Shown: piece after piece, positions 26,019 through 35,124 of the stretch
Layout: each line of letters begins with the position of its first letter
How positions within the stretch are numbered: position 1 is the stretch's first letter
Source of the DNA: Novosphingobium sp. AP12
GTDB taxonomy: Bacteria; Pseudomonadota; Alphaproteobacteria; Sphingomonadales; Sphingomonadaceae
DNA: 64,000 bases
Assembly: GCF_000281975.1 (NCBI RefSeq)
Contig: NZ_AKKE01000171.1
Location: forward strand, 1-64,000
Direction: 5' to 3'
Position numbers and translations under genes: made by a program
The notes under the pieces: generated by a model
What the model was told of the DNA's origin: nothing
The model's database searches: none
The model's input: only the letters and a program-made list of their open reading frames with translations

Positions 26019-27674
26019 ATGCCCGATACGCTGAAGATCACCCTCGCCCAGCTCAACCAGTCGGTGGGGGATATCTCCGGTAATGCCGCAGGCGTTCTCG
26101 CCGCGCGGGAACAGGCGAAGGGCAGCGATCTCATCGTCTTCCCCGAACTCCACCTCATCGGCTACCCGCCCGAGGACCTGATCCTCAAGCCCTCGCTGAT
26201 CGAGCGCGCAGCGGCCGAACTCCAGCTACTGGCCGAGGCCAGCGCCGGTGACGGCCCGGCGATGCTGGTCGGCTCGGCCTTCGTGCTCGATGGTGCGCTG
26301 CACAACGGGGTCGCCCTGCTCGACCAGGGCCGCGTCGCCGCCGTGCGCCTCAAGCACGAGCTGCCCAACTACGGCACCTTCGACGAGATGCGCCTGTTCC
26401 AGCCCGGCCCGCTCCCCGAACCGGTGATCCTGCGCGGCACGATGATCGGCGTTCCCATCTGCGAGGACATCTGGCAGCCCGAAGTCTGCCGCCACCTCGC
26501 CGACTTCGGAGCCGAGATGTTCGTATGCATCAACGGCAGCCCCTACGAGATCAACAAGGACGCCCTGCGCATCGAGGGCGTCGCCAAGCGCCGCGCGGTC
26601 GATACGGGCCTCCCGCTCGCCTACCTCAACCGCGTCGGCGGGCAGGACGAGCTGGTGTTCGACGGCGCCGGCTTCGTGGTCAACGGCGATGGCGGCCTCG
26701 CCGTGCAGCTGCGCGACTGGGAGGAGCAGGTCGCCGAAACCCGCTGGACCAAGACCGCCAAGGGCTGGCGCTGCGATCGCGGCACGGTGGAAAGCCTCGC
26801 CGTCCACCCCGAGGACATCTACTGCGCGATGGTTCTCGCCTTGCGCGACTACGTGAACCGCAACGGCTTCCCCGGCGTGGTGCTCGGCCTTTCGGGCGGG
26901 ATCGATTCGGCCACCTGCGCCGCCATCGCCGTCGATGCGCTGGGGGCCGACCGCGTCTGGGGCGTGATGATGCCCTCGCGATTCACCAGCGCCGAGAGCC
27001 TCGAGGACGCCGCCGCCTGCGCCCGGGCGCTGGGCATCCGCTACACCGAAATGCCGATCGGCACGGCCATCGACGGGTTCGATTCGATGCTCGGCGAGGC
27101 CTTCGACGGCCTCCCGCGCGACATTGCCGAGGAGAACCTGCAGTCCCGGATCCGCGGCGCGGCGCTGATGGCGCTCTCCAACAAGTTCGGGCCGATGCTG
27201 GTGACCACCGGCAACAAGAGCGAGATGAGCGTCGGCTACGCCACCATCTACGGCGACATGGCGGGCGGCTACAATCCGCTCAAGGACGCCTACAAGATGA
27301 CCGTCTTCGCGCTCGCCCGCTGGCGCAACCACCACGTCCCGCGCATTGGCCTCGGCCCCGCGCGGCCCGTGATCCCCGAGAACACTCTGACCCGCGCCCC
27401 CAGCGCCGAACTGCGCGAAGGCCAGCGCGACGACGACAGCCTGCCGCCCTACGACGTGCTCGACCCGATCCTCATCGGGCTGGTCGAAAACGACAAGAGC
27501 GTCGAGCAGCTGGTGAACGAGGGCTTCGAGCGCGATGCCGTCCGCAATGTCGAGCGGATGCTGCACCTTGCCGAATACAAGCGCCGCCAGGCCCCGCCGG
27601 GCGTGAAGCTCACCGCCCGCAACTTCGGCCGCGACCGCCGCTACCCGATCACCCATGCGTTCCGGAGCGGGTGA
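26019..27674 (+). CDS. nadE: Glutamine-dependent NAD+ synthase
   Basis: 551 residues, two domains. The N-terminal nitrilase-like glutaminase has the triad E43, K112 and C148 (VPICEDIW). The C-terminal ATP-pyrophosphatase synthetase has the P-loop SGGIDS (292-297), and TTGNKSEMSVGYATIYGDMAGGYNPLKD binds deamido-NAD. It converts deamido-NAD to NAD+ with glutamine as ammonia source. The start is ATG 26019 (MPDTLKI); further upstream would enter the terminator region. Confidence 0.95.
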   Translation: MPDTLKITLAQLNQSVGDISGNAAGVLAAREQAKGSDLIVFPELHLIGYPPEDLILKPSLIERAAAELQLLAEASAGDGPAMLVGSAFVLDGALHNGVALLDQGRVAAVRLKHELPNYGTFDEMRLFQPGPLPEPVILRGTMIGVPICEDIWQPEVCRHLADFGAEMFVCINGSPYEINKDALRIEGVAKRRAVDTGLPLAYLNRVGGQDELVFDGAGFVVNGDGGLAVQLRDWEEQVAETRWTKTAKGWRCDRGTVESLAVHPEDIYCAMVLALRDYVNRNGFPGVVLGLSGGIDSATCAAIAVDALGADRVWGVMMPSRFTSAESLEDAAACARALGIRYTEMPIGTAIDGFDSMLGEAFDGLPRDIAEENLQSRIRGAALMALSNKFGPMLVTTGNKSEMSVGYATIYGDMAGGYNPLKDAYKMTVFALARWRNHHVPRIGLGPARPVIPENTLTRAPSAELREGQRDDDSLPPYDVLDPILIGLVENDKSVEQLVNEGFERDAVRNVERMLHLAEYKRRQAPPGVKLTARNFGRDRRYPITHAFRSG

Positions 27675-27683
27675 AGCGCGGCG

Positions 27684-27965
27684 TCAGATCCCGAGCGCCT
27701 TGCGCAGTTCCGCATTGATCCGCGATTGCCAGCCCTTGCCGGTGGCACGGAATTTCTCGACCACATCTGGATCGAGCCGCAGCGTAACCTGCCGCTTGGG
27801 ATGGGCGGAGACCGGCCGGCCGGGGGACTTTAGTGTGCCGGAGGCAGGCCGAATCAGCTGGGCGCCCTTGTAGATGGCGGCCATCCGGAACATCTCCTCG
27901 GTCCATTCGGGAGCATCGTCCGGATCAATCCATTCCTCTTTTGCGGCTTCTGAGTTCTTTTCCAT
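27684..27965 (-). CDS. brnA: BrnA antitoxin
   Basis: 93 residues. The C-terminal half KRQVTLRLDPDVVEKFRATGKGWQSRINAELRKAL is the BrnA ribbon-helix-helix/dimer module that binds DNA and neutralises BrnT; the N-terminal half has the acidic EEWIDPDDAPEWTEEMFRMA stretch that usually contacts the toxin. It starts inside the brnT 3' end (41-nt overlap), the usual toxin-first order of this system. Confidence 0.88.
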   Translation of the reverse strand: MEKNSEAAKEEWIDPDDAPEWTEEMFRMAAIYKGAQLIRPASGTLKSPGRPVSAHPKRQVTLRLDPDVVEKFRATGKGWQSRINAELRKALGI

Positions 27966-28215
27966 GGACGAACCTCATTGAAATGATGCGCCGGCGCAAA
28001 CCGCGCGGTGTCCAGACGATGGTGACGGCCCGGCCCTTCAGCCAGCCAAACGTCAGATACCGTTCTTCGCCATATTCGATCCGCTCGTCCGGTAGGTCGA
28101 AATGCTCATTGGCGAAAACGAGCGGCGCATCGGCAAAATCCAGACCGCGTTCGGCGAGCGTCCTGCTGCGCTTCGCTTCGTCGAACTCGATCTCCAACGC
28201 CGATGTCTCCCCCAT
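27925..28215 (-). CDS. brnT: BrnT toxin (RelE-like ribonuclease)
   Basis: 96 residues. EIEFDEAKRSRTLAERGLDFADAPLVFAN, DERIEYGEERYLTFGWLKGRAVTIVWTPRG and RRIISMRFVHGKE match BrnT, a RelE-fold ribonuclease toxin. The ATG at 28215 is followed by brnA with a 41-nt overlap. The pair should be autoregulated through BrnA; an imperfect inverted repeat AGTTA...TAACT lies 38 bp upstream at 28253-28270. Confidence 0.9.
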   Translation of the reverse strand: MGETSALEIEFDEAKRSRTLAERGLDFADAPLVFANEHFDLPDERIEYGEERYLTFGWLKGRAVTIVWTPRGLRRRIISMRFVHGKELRSRKRGMD

Positions 28216-28252
28216 CCAGGAATCAGCTTCAGCGTCGGCAACCGGATTGGCG

Positions 28253-28270
28253 AGTTAAATAAATGTAACT
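28253..28270. promoter_or_regulatory. Candidate BrnTA operator
   Basis: AGTTA (28253-28257) and TAACT (28266-28270) flank an AT-rich 8-nt centre, 38 bp before brnT. The short AT-rich island in GC-rich DNA fits a BrnA-type operator/promoter. Confidence 0.4.
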
Positions 28271-28298
28271 ACGAAAATGGCGCGGGTCAATCCGTGGC

Positions 28299-31200
28299 CT
28301 ACTGCGCCGCGAGCAGTTCCTCCGCCCCGCCCAGATCCACGCTCACCAGCCGCGAGATGCCCTTTTCCACCATGGTCACGCCGAACAGGCGGTGCATGCG
28401 GCTCATGGTCACCGCGTTGTGGGTGACCACGAGATAGCGCGTGTCGGTCTCGCGCGTCATCGCCTCCAGCAGGTCGCAGAAGCGCTCGATGTTGGCGTCG
28501 TCGAGCGGGGCGTCCACTTCGTCGAGCACGCAGATCGGCGCCGGGTTGGTGAGGAACAGGCCGAAGATCAGCGCCACCGCCGTCAGCGCCTGCTCGCCGC
28601 CCGACAGCAGGGTGAGCGACTGCAGGCGCTTGCCGGGAGGCTGGGCGTAGATTTCCAGCCCGGCCTCAAGTGGATCGTCCGAATCGACGAGCGCGAGGTG
28701 GGCCTTGCCGCCCTGGAACAGCTGCTGGAACAGGCGGCGGAAGTGGCCGTCTACCGCCTCGAACGCGGCGAGCAGGCGTTCGCGGCCCTCGCGGTTGAGG
28801 TTGCCGATCGAGCCGCGCAGCCGGTTGACCGCCTCGGTGAGTTCGGCCTTCTCGGCGGCGCTGGTGCCCAGTTGCCCCTCGGCCTCGGCCAGTTCGTCGG
28901 CGGCGACGAGGTTGACCGGGCCGATCCGCTCGCGCTCGGCGACGAGGCGCTCCATCGCCGCCGCCTCGTTTTCGGCGCTGACGACTTCGGCGGAAGCGAA
29001 GGCGAAGCGTTCGGGCAGGACCGGGGGCGGGCACTGGAAGCGTTCGCCCGAGACGCGGGTCATCTCGACGCGGCGCTGGTCCTCGTGCTCGGCGCGGGCG
29101 ACCGCCCCGGCTCGGCCCTCGCGCGTGGCGGCGAGGGTTTCCTGCGCGGCGGAAAGCGCAGTGTCGGCGCGCTTCGCGGCTTCGGCGGCGGTGGTGACGG
29201 CGGCATCGGCTTTCGCCAGTTCGTCGGCAAGGCGGGTGCGGACGCCTTCGCCCTGCTCGATCTGCGCCATCAGCGAGGCGGGCTTGGCGGCGATGATCGC
29301 GCGCTCGGTCTCGATCTCCTCTAGCCGGCCGGCCATCTGCGCGAGGCGGTTGGTGGCATCCCCCGCGCGGGCCTGCCAGCCGCGGATGTCGCCGCGCTGG
29401 GAGGTGGTGCGCTCGCGCGCGACGGCGAGCGCCTGGTCGTGCGCGGCGAGGGTGGCCATCGCGGCCTGGAGCGCGGCGCGGGCCTCGGCATTGCGGCCCC
29501 GCGCGGTTTCCAGCTCGGCGCGGCCCGAGGCAGGGTCTGGCAGGGCGGCTAGCTTGGCCTCGGCGGCAGTGACGTCGGTGGCGGCGGCGGAGCGCTGGTC
29601 GGCGAGTTCGGCGACGGCTGCGTCGAGTTCGGCGCGGCGCGCGCGCTGGCGGCTGCGCGCGTCCTCGGCCTGGTCTACCGAGCGCAGCGCCCCGCGCTCG
29701 GCATCGGCGGCGGCCGCGATCGCGCGCTCGGCGGCGATGGCTTGCGAGGAAAGGGCGGCGAGGTCCTGCTGCGCGGTGAGCTGGCGGGCTTCGGCAATCG
29801 CCACAGCCTCGCGCAGCGGCGGCAACTGCGCGTCGAGTTCGGAGAAGCGGTTCTCGGCCTCGAGCCGCGCCGCCTCGGCCGCGCCTTCGCCGCGCGCGAC
29901 AAAGCCGTCCCAGCGGCGCAGCACACCGCCGCGCGTCACCAGCCATTCACCGGGGTTGAGCGCCCGCCCGTCATCCGCCTCGACGACGTGAACGAGCGCG
30001 AGGCGGGCGGCGAGTTCCGCCGGGCATTTCGCGACATGGGCGGCGAGGCTGTCGGCGACCGGCGCGGGGGCCTGCGCGCCCGTCCAGAAGCGGCCGTCGG
30101 CGCCCGGGACCGCGCCCAGCGGGGCCTTGGCGTCGCGGCCGAGCACGGCGGCGAGCGCGCGTTCGTAACCCGGCGCGGCGCGCAGGGCGTCGATGGCGAC
30201 GGGCAGGCCGTGCGCGGCCTTCGCCCCCTTGGCGCGCGCTTCGCGGTCGCGGACGAGGGCGGTGTGTTCGCGCTCGATGCCGGTGAGGTCGGCGCGGGCT
30301 CCGGCGAGCGCGGAGGCGGCGGCATCGCGCTCGGCCTGGAGTGCGGCCTTGCGCGCCTGCATCTCGTCGAGGCCCTCGCGCGCGTCGGCGACGGCTGCAC
30401 CGGCCGCTTCGGCCTTGGCCCGCGCGGCGGCGATGGCGGCGTCGAGGTCGGCGGCGCCGGGCTGGGCGGCGATCTGGCCCTCGATCCGCGCGGCGTCCTG
30501 CTCGATGCGGGTCTGGCGGGCGCGGGCCTGCGTCAGTTCGGCCTCGGCGATGCGCCACTCGGCCTCGACCCCGGCCTGCCGCGCGGTGGCCTGTGCAAGA
30601 TCGAGTTCAGCGGCGCGGCCGGCCTGCTCCGCGCCGTCCAGCGCGTTGGCGAAGCGCGGGCGCTGCGCCTCGTCGGCCGCCAACTGCTTCTCGCCCTCGG
30701 CGAGGTCGCGTTCCAGCCGGGCGAGCGCTTCGGCGGCATCGCGGGTGAGGCGGTCGGCATCGTGGCGATCTTCCTCCAGCCGGGTGCGCTGGCGGTCGAG
30801 GTCGGCAAGGCGCTGTTCGGCGGCTTCGAGCTGGCTGGTCAGCGTCGCCATGCGGTGCCCCTGCGCCGAGGCGTCGTCGCGCCGGTCGGCCAGTTCGTCA
30901 CGCGCCTGCGCCAGCGCTTCGGCGGCGGCGGCCTGCTGCGACTGTGCTTCGACGGCAAGCTGCTGCGCGGCGCTCACCCGCGCTTCGGCGGCCTGCGCTT
31001 CGCGCTTCGCGGCTTCGGCGGCGGCGGCGGCATCGCGCCAGCGGGCGAAGACGAGGCGCGCTTCGGCGAGGCGGATCTGGTCGGTCAGGGCCTTGTAGCG
31101 CTCGGCGGCTTTCGCCTGCCGACGCAGCGTGCCGACCTGCTTGTCGAGGCTCGCCATGATGTCGTCGAGGCGGGCGAGGTTGGTTTCGGTGGCGCGCAGG

Positions 31201-31736
31201 CGCTGTTCGGCGTCGCGGCGGCGGACGTGGAGGCCGGCGATGCCCGCCGCCTCTTCCAGCATGGCGCGGCGCTCGGTCGGCTTGGCGGCGATGACGGCGG
31301 CGATGCGGCCCTGGCTGACGAGCGCGGGGCTGTGCGCGCCGGTGGCGGCGTCGGCGAAGATCAGCGCCACGTCGCGGGCGCGCACGTCGCGGCCGTTGAC
31401 GCGGTAGGCGCTGCCCGCGCCGCGCTCGATCCGGCGGACGACTTCGAGATCCTCGCGCGTGCCGTCGGCGCGGGCGCTGGTTTCCGCCTTGAGGACGACT
31501 TCGGCGAAGGCGCGCGGCGGGCGCTTGTCGGTGCCGGCGAAGATCACGTCTTCCATGCCGCCGCCGCGCATCGACTTGGGCGAGCTTTCGCCCATGACCC
31601 AGCGGATCGCCTCGAGCAGGTTGGACTTGCCGCAGCCGTTGGGGCCGACGACGCCCGTCAGCCCCGGCTCGATGCGCAGTTCGGCCGGCTCGACGAAGCT
31701 CTTGAATCCGCTGAGCTTGAGCCGGTGGATGCGCAT
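28299..31736 (-). CDS. smc: Chromosome segregation protein SMC
   Basis: 1145 residues, the ATPase of the condensin-like complex. The N-terminal head has Walker A GPNGCGKS (31-38). Two long coiled coils flank a hinge around GLPVAIDALRAAPGYERALAAVLGRDAKAPLG, and the C-terminal head has the signature LLSGGEQAL and Walker B CVLDEVDAPLDDAN. The start is ATG 31736 (MRIHRLKLSGFKSF); the open frame further upstream overlaps the thioredoxin gene and is not coding. High Ala/Arg/Glu in the coiled coils produces long false frames on the other strand. Confidence 0.96.
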   Translation of the reverse strand: MRIHRLKLSGFKSFVEPAELRIEPGLTGVVGPNGCGKSNLLEAIRWVMGESSPKSMRGGGMEDVIFAGTDKRPPRAFAEVVLKAETSARADGTREDLEVVRRIERGAGSAYRVNGRDVRARDVALIFADAATGAHSPALVSQGRIAAVIAAKPTERRAMLEEAAGIAGLHVRRRDAEQRLRATETNLARLDDIMASLDKQVGTLRRQAKAAERYKALTDQIRLAEARLVFARWRDAAAAAEAAKREAQAAEARVSAAQQLAVEAQSQQAAAAEALAQARDELADRRDDASAQGHRMATLTSQLEAAEQRLADLDRQRTRLEEDRHDADRLTRDAAEALARLERDLAEGEKQLAADEAQRPRFANALDGAEQAGRAAELDLAQATARQAGVEAEWRIAEAELTQARARQTRIEQDAARIEGQIAAQPGAADLDAAIAAARAKAEAAGAAVADAREGLDEMQARKAALQAERDAAASALAGARADLTGIEREHTALVRDREARAKGAKAAHGLPVAIDALRAAPGYERALAAVLGRDAKAPLGAVPGADGRFWTGAQAPAPVADSLAAHVAKCPAELAARLALVHVVEADDGRALNPGEWLVTRGGVLRRWDGFVARGEGAAEAARLEAENRFSELDAQLPPLREAVAIAEARQLTAQQDLAALSSQAIAAERAIAAAADAERGALRSVDQAEDARSRQRARRAELDAAVAELADQRSAAATDVTAAEAKLAALPDPASGRAELETARGRNAEARAALQAAMATLAAHDQALAVARERTTSQRGDIRGWQARAGDATNRLAQMAGRLEEIETERAIIAAKPASLMAQIEQGEGVRTRLADELAKADAAVTTAAEAAKRADTALSAAQETLAATREGRAGAVARAEHEDQRRVEMTRVSGERFQCPPPVLPERFAFASAEVVSAENEAAAMERLVAERERIGPVNLVAADELAEAEGQLGTSAAEKAELTEAVNRLRGSIGNLNREGRERLLAAFEAVDGHFRRLFQQLFQGGKAHLALVDSDDPLEAGLEIYAQPPGKRLQSLTLLSGGEQALTAVALIFGLFLTNPAPICVLDEVDAPLDDANIERFCDLLEAMTRETDTRYLVVTHNAVTMSRMHRLFGVTMVEKGISRLVSVDLGGAEELLAAQ

Positions 31737-31758
31737 CTGTCGGGTTACCTGCGCGCCA

Positions 31759-32529
31759 TCAGCGCGCGCCGGCCTGCTGCAGCTTGGCTTCCAGTTCCTT
31801 CCAGCCCATCGAACCGACATTGTTGCCGTTGATGATGAAGGTCGGCGTGCCGGTGATGTTGAACTCGTCCGTCGCCTTCTGGGTCTGGTCGGCGAGTGCC
31901 TTGGCCTTGGTCGTGTCGGCGAGGCAGGCATTGGCCTGGTCGCGGGCGATCCCGCGCGAGGCGAAGAACTCGGTCATGCCGGCGACATCGGCGAACGCGC
32001 CGATCTGGCGTTCCTTGGGCAGTGCGTCCAGCGCGGCGAGCTTGGCCTTGTCGGCGCTCTGCAGGTTCTGGAACATGGTCGGCTGCCAGGCCCAGAACTG
32101 CTCGCTGAGCGGGATCACCGCCTCGGTCGAGCCACAGGTGGCGAGCAGCGATGCGGGCACGTCGAGCGCGTTGAGCATGTAGTAGCGCATTTCGTAGCTC
32201 ACGCGGCCGCTGGCGACGTAGTCGTCGCGCAGGGGCTCGAAGCTTTCCTTGGCGAACTCGGCGCAGTGCGAGCAGCTGAGGGCGCCATATTCGACCAGCT
32301 TGATCGGCGCTTCCGGGTTGCCGATGCGGTAGCCGCCCTCGGGGGTCTTGGTGACGGTGTCGGCCCAGGCCTTGCCGGCGGGCGCGGCGACCTTGGCGAT
32401 CGGCTCGCCCGAAGTTGGCGCAGCGGCGTCATCCTTCTTGCCGCAGGCGGCGAGGCCGAGGGCCAGCGGCGCGGCGATCAGGGCCAGGACGGCGTGGCGT
32501 GAAGTCAGGCGGAGACGGTTGCGGATCAT
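31759..32529 (-). CDS. DsbA-family thioredoxin-fold lipoprotein
   Basis: 256 residues. The lipobox LAAC (C29) marks a membrane-anchored periplasmic protein. The DsbA-like domain has the redox pair C86-SH-C89, an all-helical insert (YYMLNALDVPASLL...GMTEFFASRGIARDQANACLADTTKAKAL) and the cis-proline motif ITGTPTFIINGN. It may oxidise or isomerise disulfides, as in DsbA/BdbD-like proteins with an F-x4-C-x2-C site. It lies 22 nt upstream of smc and after a second DsbA-like gene. Confidence 0.87.
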   Translation of the reverse strand: MIRNRLRLTSRHAVLALIAAPLALGLAACGKKDDAAAPTSGEPIAKVAAPAGKAWADTVTKTPEGGYRIGNPEAPIKLVEYGALSCSHCAEFAKESFEPLRDDYVASGRVSYEMRYYMLNALDVPASLLATCGSTEAVIPLSEQFWAWQPTMFQNLQSADKAKLAALDALPKERQIGAFADVAGMTEFFASRGIARDQANACLADTTKAKALADQTQKATDEFNITGTPTFIINGNNVGSMGWKELEAKLQQAGAR

Positions 32530-32650
32530 CGGAGGCGAATCCTTAGGTAGACGCTTGTTGCATGGCTAGCCGATGGGGGCTGCGAAGACAAAGCGGGCGG
32601 CATGCCCGGCACGCGATGTCTCCACAGCCGATGCGCGGCCGGGGCGTATT

Positions 32651-33385
32651 TCAGATGTTGCCGGCGCGGGTTTCGGCGATCTTGGCGGTCAGGGCCTTCG
32701 AGACTGATGCCCAGTCGTTGGCCGGCAGCACTTCTCCGTTGAGCGTGAAGCTGGGCGTGCCCTGGAAGCCGAACTTCTCGACTTCGGCCTGCTGTCCGCG
32801 CAGCGTGTCGAGCTTGGCCTTGTCGGCGAAGCAGGCATCGACCTGCGGGCGGCTGATGCCCCAGCTTTCCATCTTCTCGTAGAAGCCGAAATCGTTGGCG
32901 ATGGCGCGCATGCGGATGGGCATTTCGCCCTGATACCAGCGCGCCTGCTGGTCCTTGCTGAAGCCCTCGGCCTTGGCGAGCCAGGTGTCCTGGGTGCCGA
33001 AGAAGGCGCTGTGCCGCACGAAGAAGCGCTTGGGATCGCCGCAGTTGGTGAGCATCGCCACGGTCAGGTCGATCGGGTTGCGCAGGAAGTTCGTGACGGT
33101 GACCGAGACCTGGCCCTTGGGCACCACCGTGGCGCGCAGGACCGCGTCGGACTCCTTGTGGAAGTGAGCGCAATGCGGGCAGGTGTAGCTGACGTATTCG
33201 ACCAGCTTAACCGGCGCGTCCGGATTGCCGTAGCGGTGGCTGCCGTTCGCCGTCGTCGCGACCTGGGCGACCCAGTTCACTTTACCGGCGGGCAACTGCG
33301 CGGGCTTCTTTGCGGGGGCGGCGGCGACGCTCGCTGCGGCGCAGGCGAGCAGGGCGGCGATGCGGAGATATGAGCGGGTCTTCAT
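32651..33385 (-). CDS. DsbA-family thioredoxin-fold periplasmic protein
   Basis: 244 residues from ATG 33385 (MKTRSYL), chosen because the signal peptide RIAALLACAAASVAAAP starts there; ATG 33403 would add six polar residues. The active site is CPHC (69, 72) in LVEYVSYTCPHCAHFHKE, and the cis-proline motif is FQGTPSFTLNGE. It is a paralogue of the lipoprotein gene that follows (121 nt gap). The pair probably supports extracytoplasmic disulfide formation; which partner DsbB they use is unknown. Confidence 0.85.
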   Translation of the reverse strand: MKTRSYLRIAALLACAAASVAAAPAKKPAQLPAGKVNWVAQVATTANGSHRYGNPDAPVKLVEYVSYTCPHCAHFHKESDAVLRATVVPKGQVSVTVTNFLRNPIDLTVAMLTNCGDPKRFFVRHSAFFGTQDTWLAKAEGFSKDQQARWYQGEMPIRMRAIANDFGFYEKMESWGISRPQVDACFADKAKLDTLRGQQAEVEKFGFQGTPSFTLNGEVLPANDWASVSKALTAKIAETRAGNI

Positions 33386-33411
33386 CTGGGGTTTGTCTGC
33401 CATCGCTAAGG

Positions 33412-33969
33412 TTAGTCTTCGTCTTTCCGGGCCTCGATGCTGCGCGCCAGCGATTCCAGCACCGCGCGCAGTTCGGGATCGCCGATGTCTCGCAGCGATT
33501 CGCCGAGTTCGAACGGCACCGGCTTGAGCATGGGCGGAGCGGTGCGCGGCTTTGAAGCAGGCGGCGGCTTAACGTCGCCTTGCCGGATCTTCACGCGGGC
33601 GACGGCCTTGTAGCCGAAGAAGCGATTCACCCGGTCCATGATTTCCGGGATGACGTGCTGGATCATGGGGGCGTGGGCGGCGACGACCACGAGCTGGAGG
33701 ATGCCCTCGCTCTTTTCACCGGGGGGGAAGCGGATCGATTCCGGAGAGCAGACGCGCGCGTGGCGGGCGCCGACGATCTCCGGCCAGCGCGACACCACGC
33801 TCGACTGGACGAAGCCGAAGCGGCGGAAGGCGGTGCGCCCCACCTCGGGCATGAGTTCGGAGATCGGGCGTGCGCCGCCGCCGCGCGGGCGCTCGTAGCG
33901 CTTCAGGCCGGACGCGACCTTGGCTGCTTTCGCGGGCTTGCCTGCGCCGGGTTTTTCCACCTTGTCCAA
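33412..33969 (-). CDS. DUF721/DciA-like protein
   Basis: 185 residues. PEVGRTAFRRFGFVQSSVVSRWPEIVGARHARVCSPESIRFPPG and LQLVVVAAHAPMIQHVIPEIMDRVNRFFGYKAVARVKIRQG match DUF721, the family of DciA, a helicase-loading partner of DnaB in bacteria without DnaC. The role here is inferred from the family. It starts 75 nt from the divergent mutY gene and is followed by the thioredoxin pair. Confidence 0.82.
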   Translation of the reverse strand: MDKVEKPGAGKPAKAAKVASGLKRYERPRGGGARPISELMPEVGRTAFRRFGFVQSSVVSRWPEIVGARHARVCSPESIRFPPGEKSEGILQLVVVAAHAPMIQHVIPEIMDRVNRFFGYKAVARVKIRQGDVKPPPASKPRTAPPMLKPVPFELGESLRDIGDPELRAVLESLARSIEARKDED

Positions 33970-34044
33970 CTGTTTGCCGTGATTCCGTTATGGGCCCGTT
34001 TCATGGCCGTTCCATTGCCGGGTCTCCAATGCCATAGCGGTCGG

Positions 34045-35124
34045 ATGGACGCCAGTTCGGATACCACCGCTACGCCCAGGATCGCGCAGGACCTGCTGGA
34101 CTGGTACGACGCCCATGGCCGCACCCTGCCCTGGCGCGTGCGGCTGGATGAGCCCGCGCCCGATCCCTACCGTGTCTGGCTGTCCGAGGTCATGCTCCAG
34201 CAGACGACGGTGGCGGCGGTGAAAGCCTATTTCACCGCCTTCACCACGCGCTGGCCGACGGTTGAGGCGCTCGCCGCCGCGCCCGAGGGGGACGTGATGG
34301 CGGCATGGGCGGGCCTCGGCTACTACGCAAGGGCCCGCAACCTGCTGGCCTGTGCCCGCGAAGTCGCGGCGAACGGCGGGGCGTTCCCTGACACCGAAGA
34401 GGGCCTGCGCGCGCTGCCCGGCCTTGGCGCCTATACGGCCGCCGCCGTCGCCGCGATTGCGTTCGGGCGGCGCGCGGTGGTGGTGGACGCCAATGTCGAG
34501 CGCGTCGTCGCCCGGCTGTTCGCGATCGACACGCCGCTTCCCGCAGCCCGGCCGCTTATCCGCGAATACGCCGAGGTCATCACCCCGGACGCGCGGGCGG
34601 GCGATTTCGCGCAGGCCATGATGGACCTCGGCGCCACCGTCTGCACCTCCCGCGCGCCCCGCTGCCTGCTTTGCCCGCTCTCGGCCGGCTGCGCGGGGAG
34701 GGCGAGCGGTGAGCCCGAGCGCCTGCCGGTGAAGGCGGCGAAGAAGGCAAGGGCGACGCGCAAGGGCCGTGCGTTCTGGATCGAGCGCGAGCGCGGCGGC
34801 CAGGCCGAGGTCTGGCTGGTGCGCCGCGCCGGCAAGGGCATGCTCGGCGGCATGCGCGCGCTTCCCGACGACGGCTGGGCCGCGCGCGCCGATGGTTCGG
34901 GCGAGGGGCCGATAGCCGGACCCTGGGAAAGCGCGGGCGCGGTCGGGCATGTCTTCACCCACTTCGCGCTCGAACTCGAGCTCGCGGTCTACCTTGGCGA
35001 GCGGGTCGAGGGGCTGGAGGACGGCGAATGGTGGCCGCTGGACCGGCTGGACGAAGCTGGCCTTCCCACGCTGTTCGCCAAGGCCGCGCGCCTCGCCCTC
35101 GCTGCCGAGAGGGAGGACGCATGA
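34045..35124 (+). CDS. mutY: A/G-specific adenine DNA glycosylase
   Basis: 359 residues. Base-excision repair enzyme removing A mispaired with 8-oxoG. Catalytic E48 (WLSEVMLQQT), the helix-hairpin-helix ALPGLGAYTAAAVAAIAFG with D148 (VVVDAN), and the [4Fe-4S] cysteines C200, C207, C210, C216 are present. The C-terminal Nudix-like 8-oxoG recognition domain follows. ATG 34045 is the start. The stop overlaps the next ATG by 4 nt (ATGA). Confidence 0.95.
   Translation: MDASSDTTATPRIAQDLLDWYDAHGRTLPWRVRLDEPAPDPYRVWLSEVMLQQTTVAAVKAYFTAFTTRWPTVEALAAAPEGDVMAAWAGLGYYARARNLLACAREVAANGGAFPDTEEGLRALPGLGAYTAAAVAAIAFGRRAVVVDANVERVVARLFAIDTPLPAARPLIREYAEVITPDARAGDFAQAMMDLGATVCTSRAPRCLLCPLSAGCAGRASGEPERLPVKAAKKARATRKGRAFWIERERGGQAEVWLVRRAGKGMLGGMRALPDDGWAARADGSGEGPIAGPWESAGAVGHVFTHFALELELAVYLGERVEGLEDGEWWPLDRLDEAGLPTLFAKAARLALAAEREDA

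Noticed and set aside
29742..31832. A 696-residue open frame antisense to smc
   Set aside because: It arises from the Ala/Glu/Arg-rich coiled coils of SMC; glycine-rich nonsense sequence.
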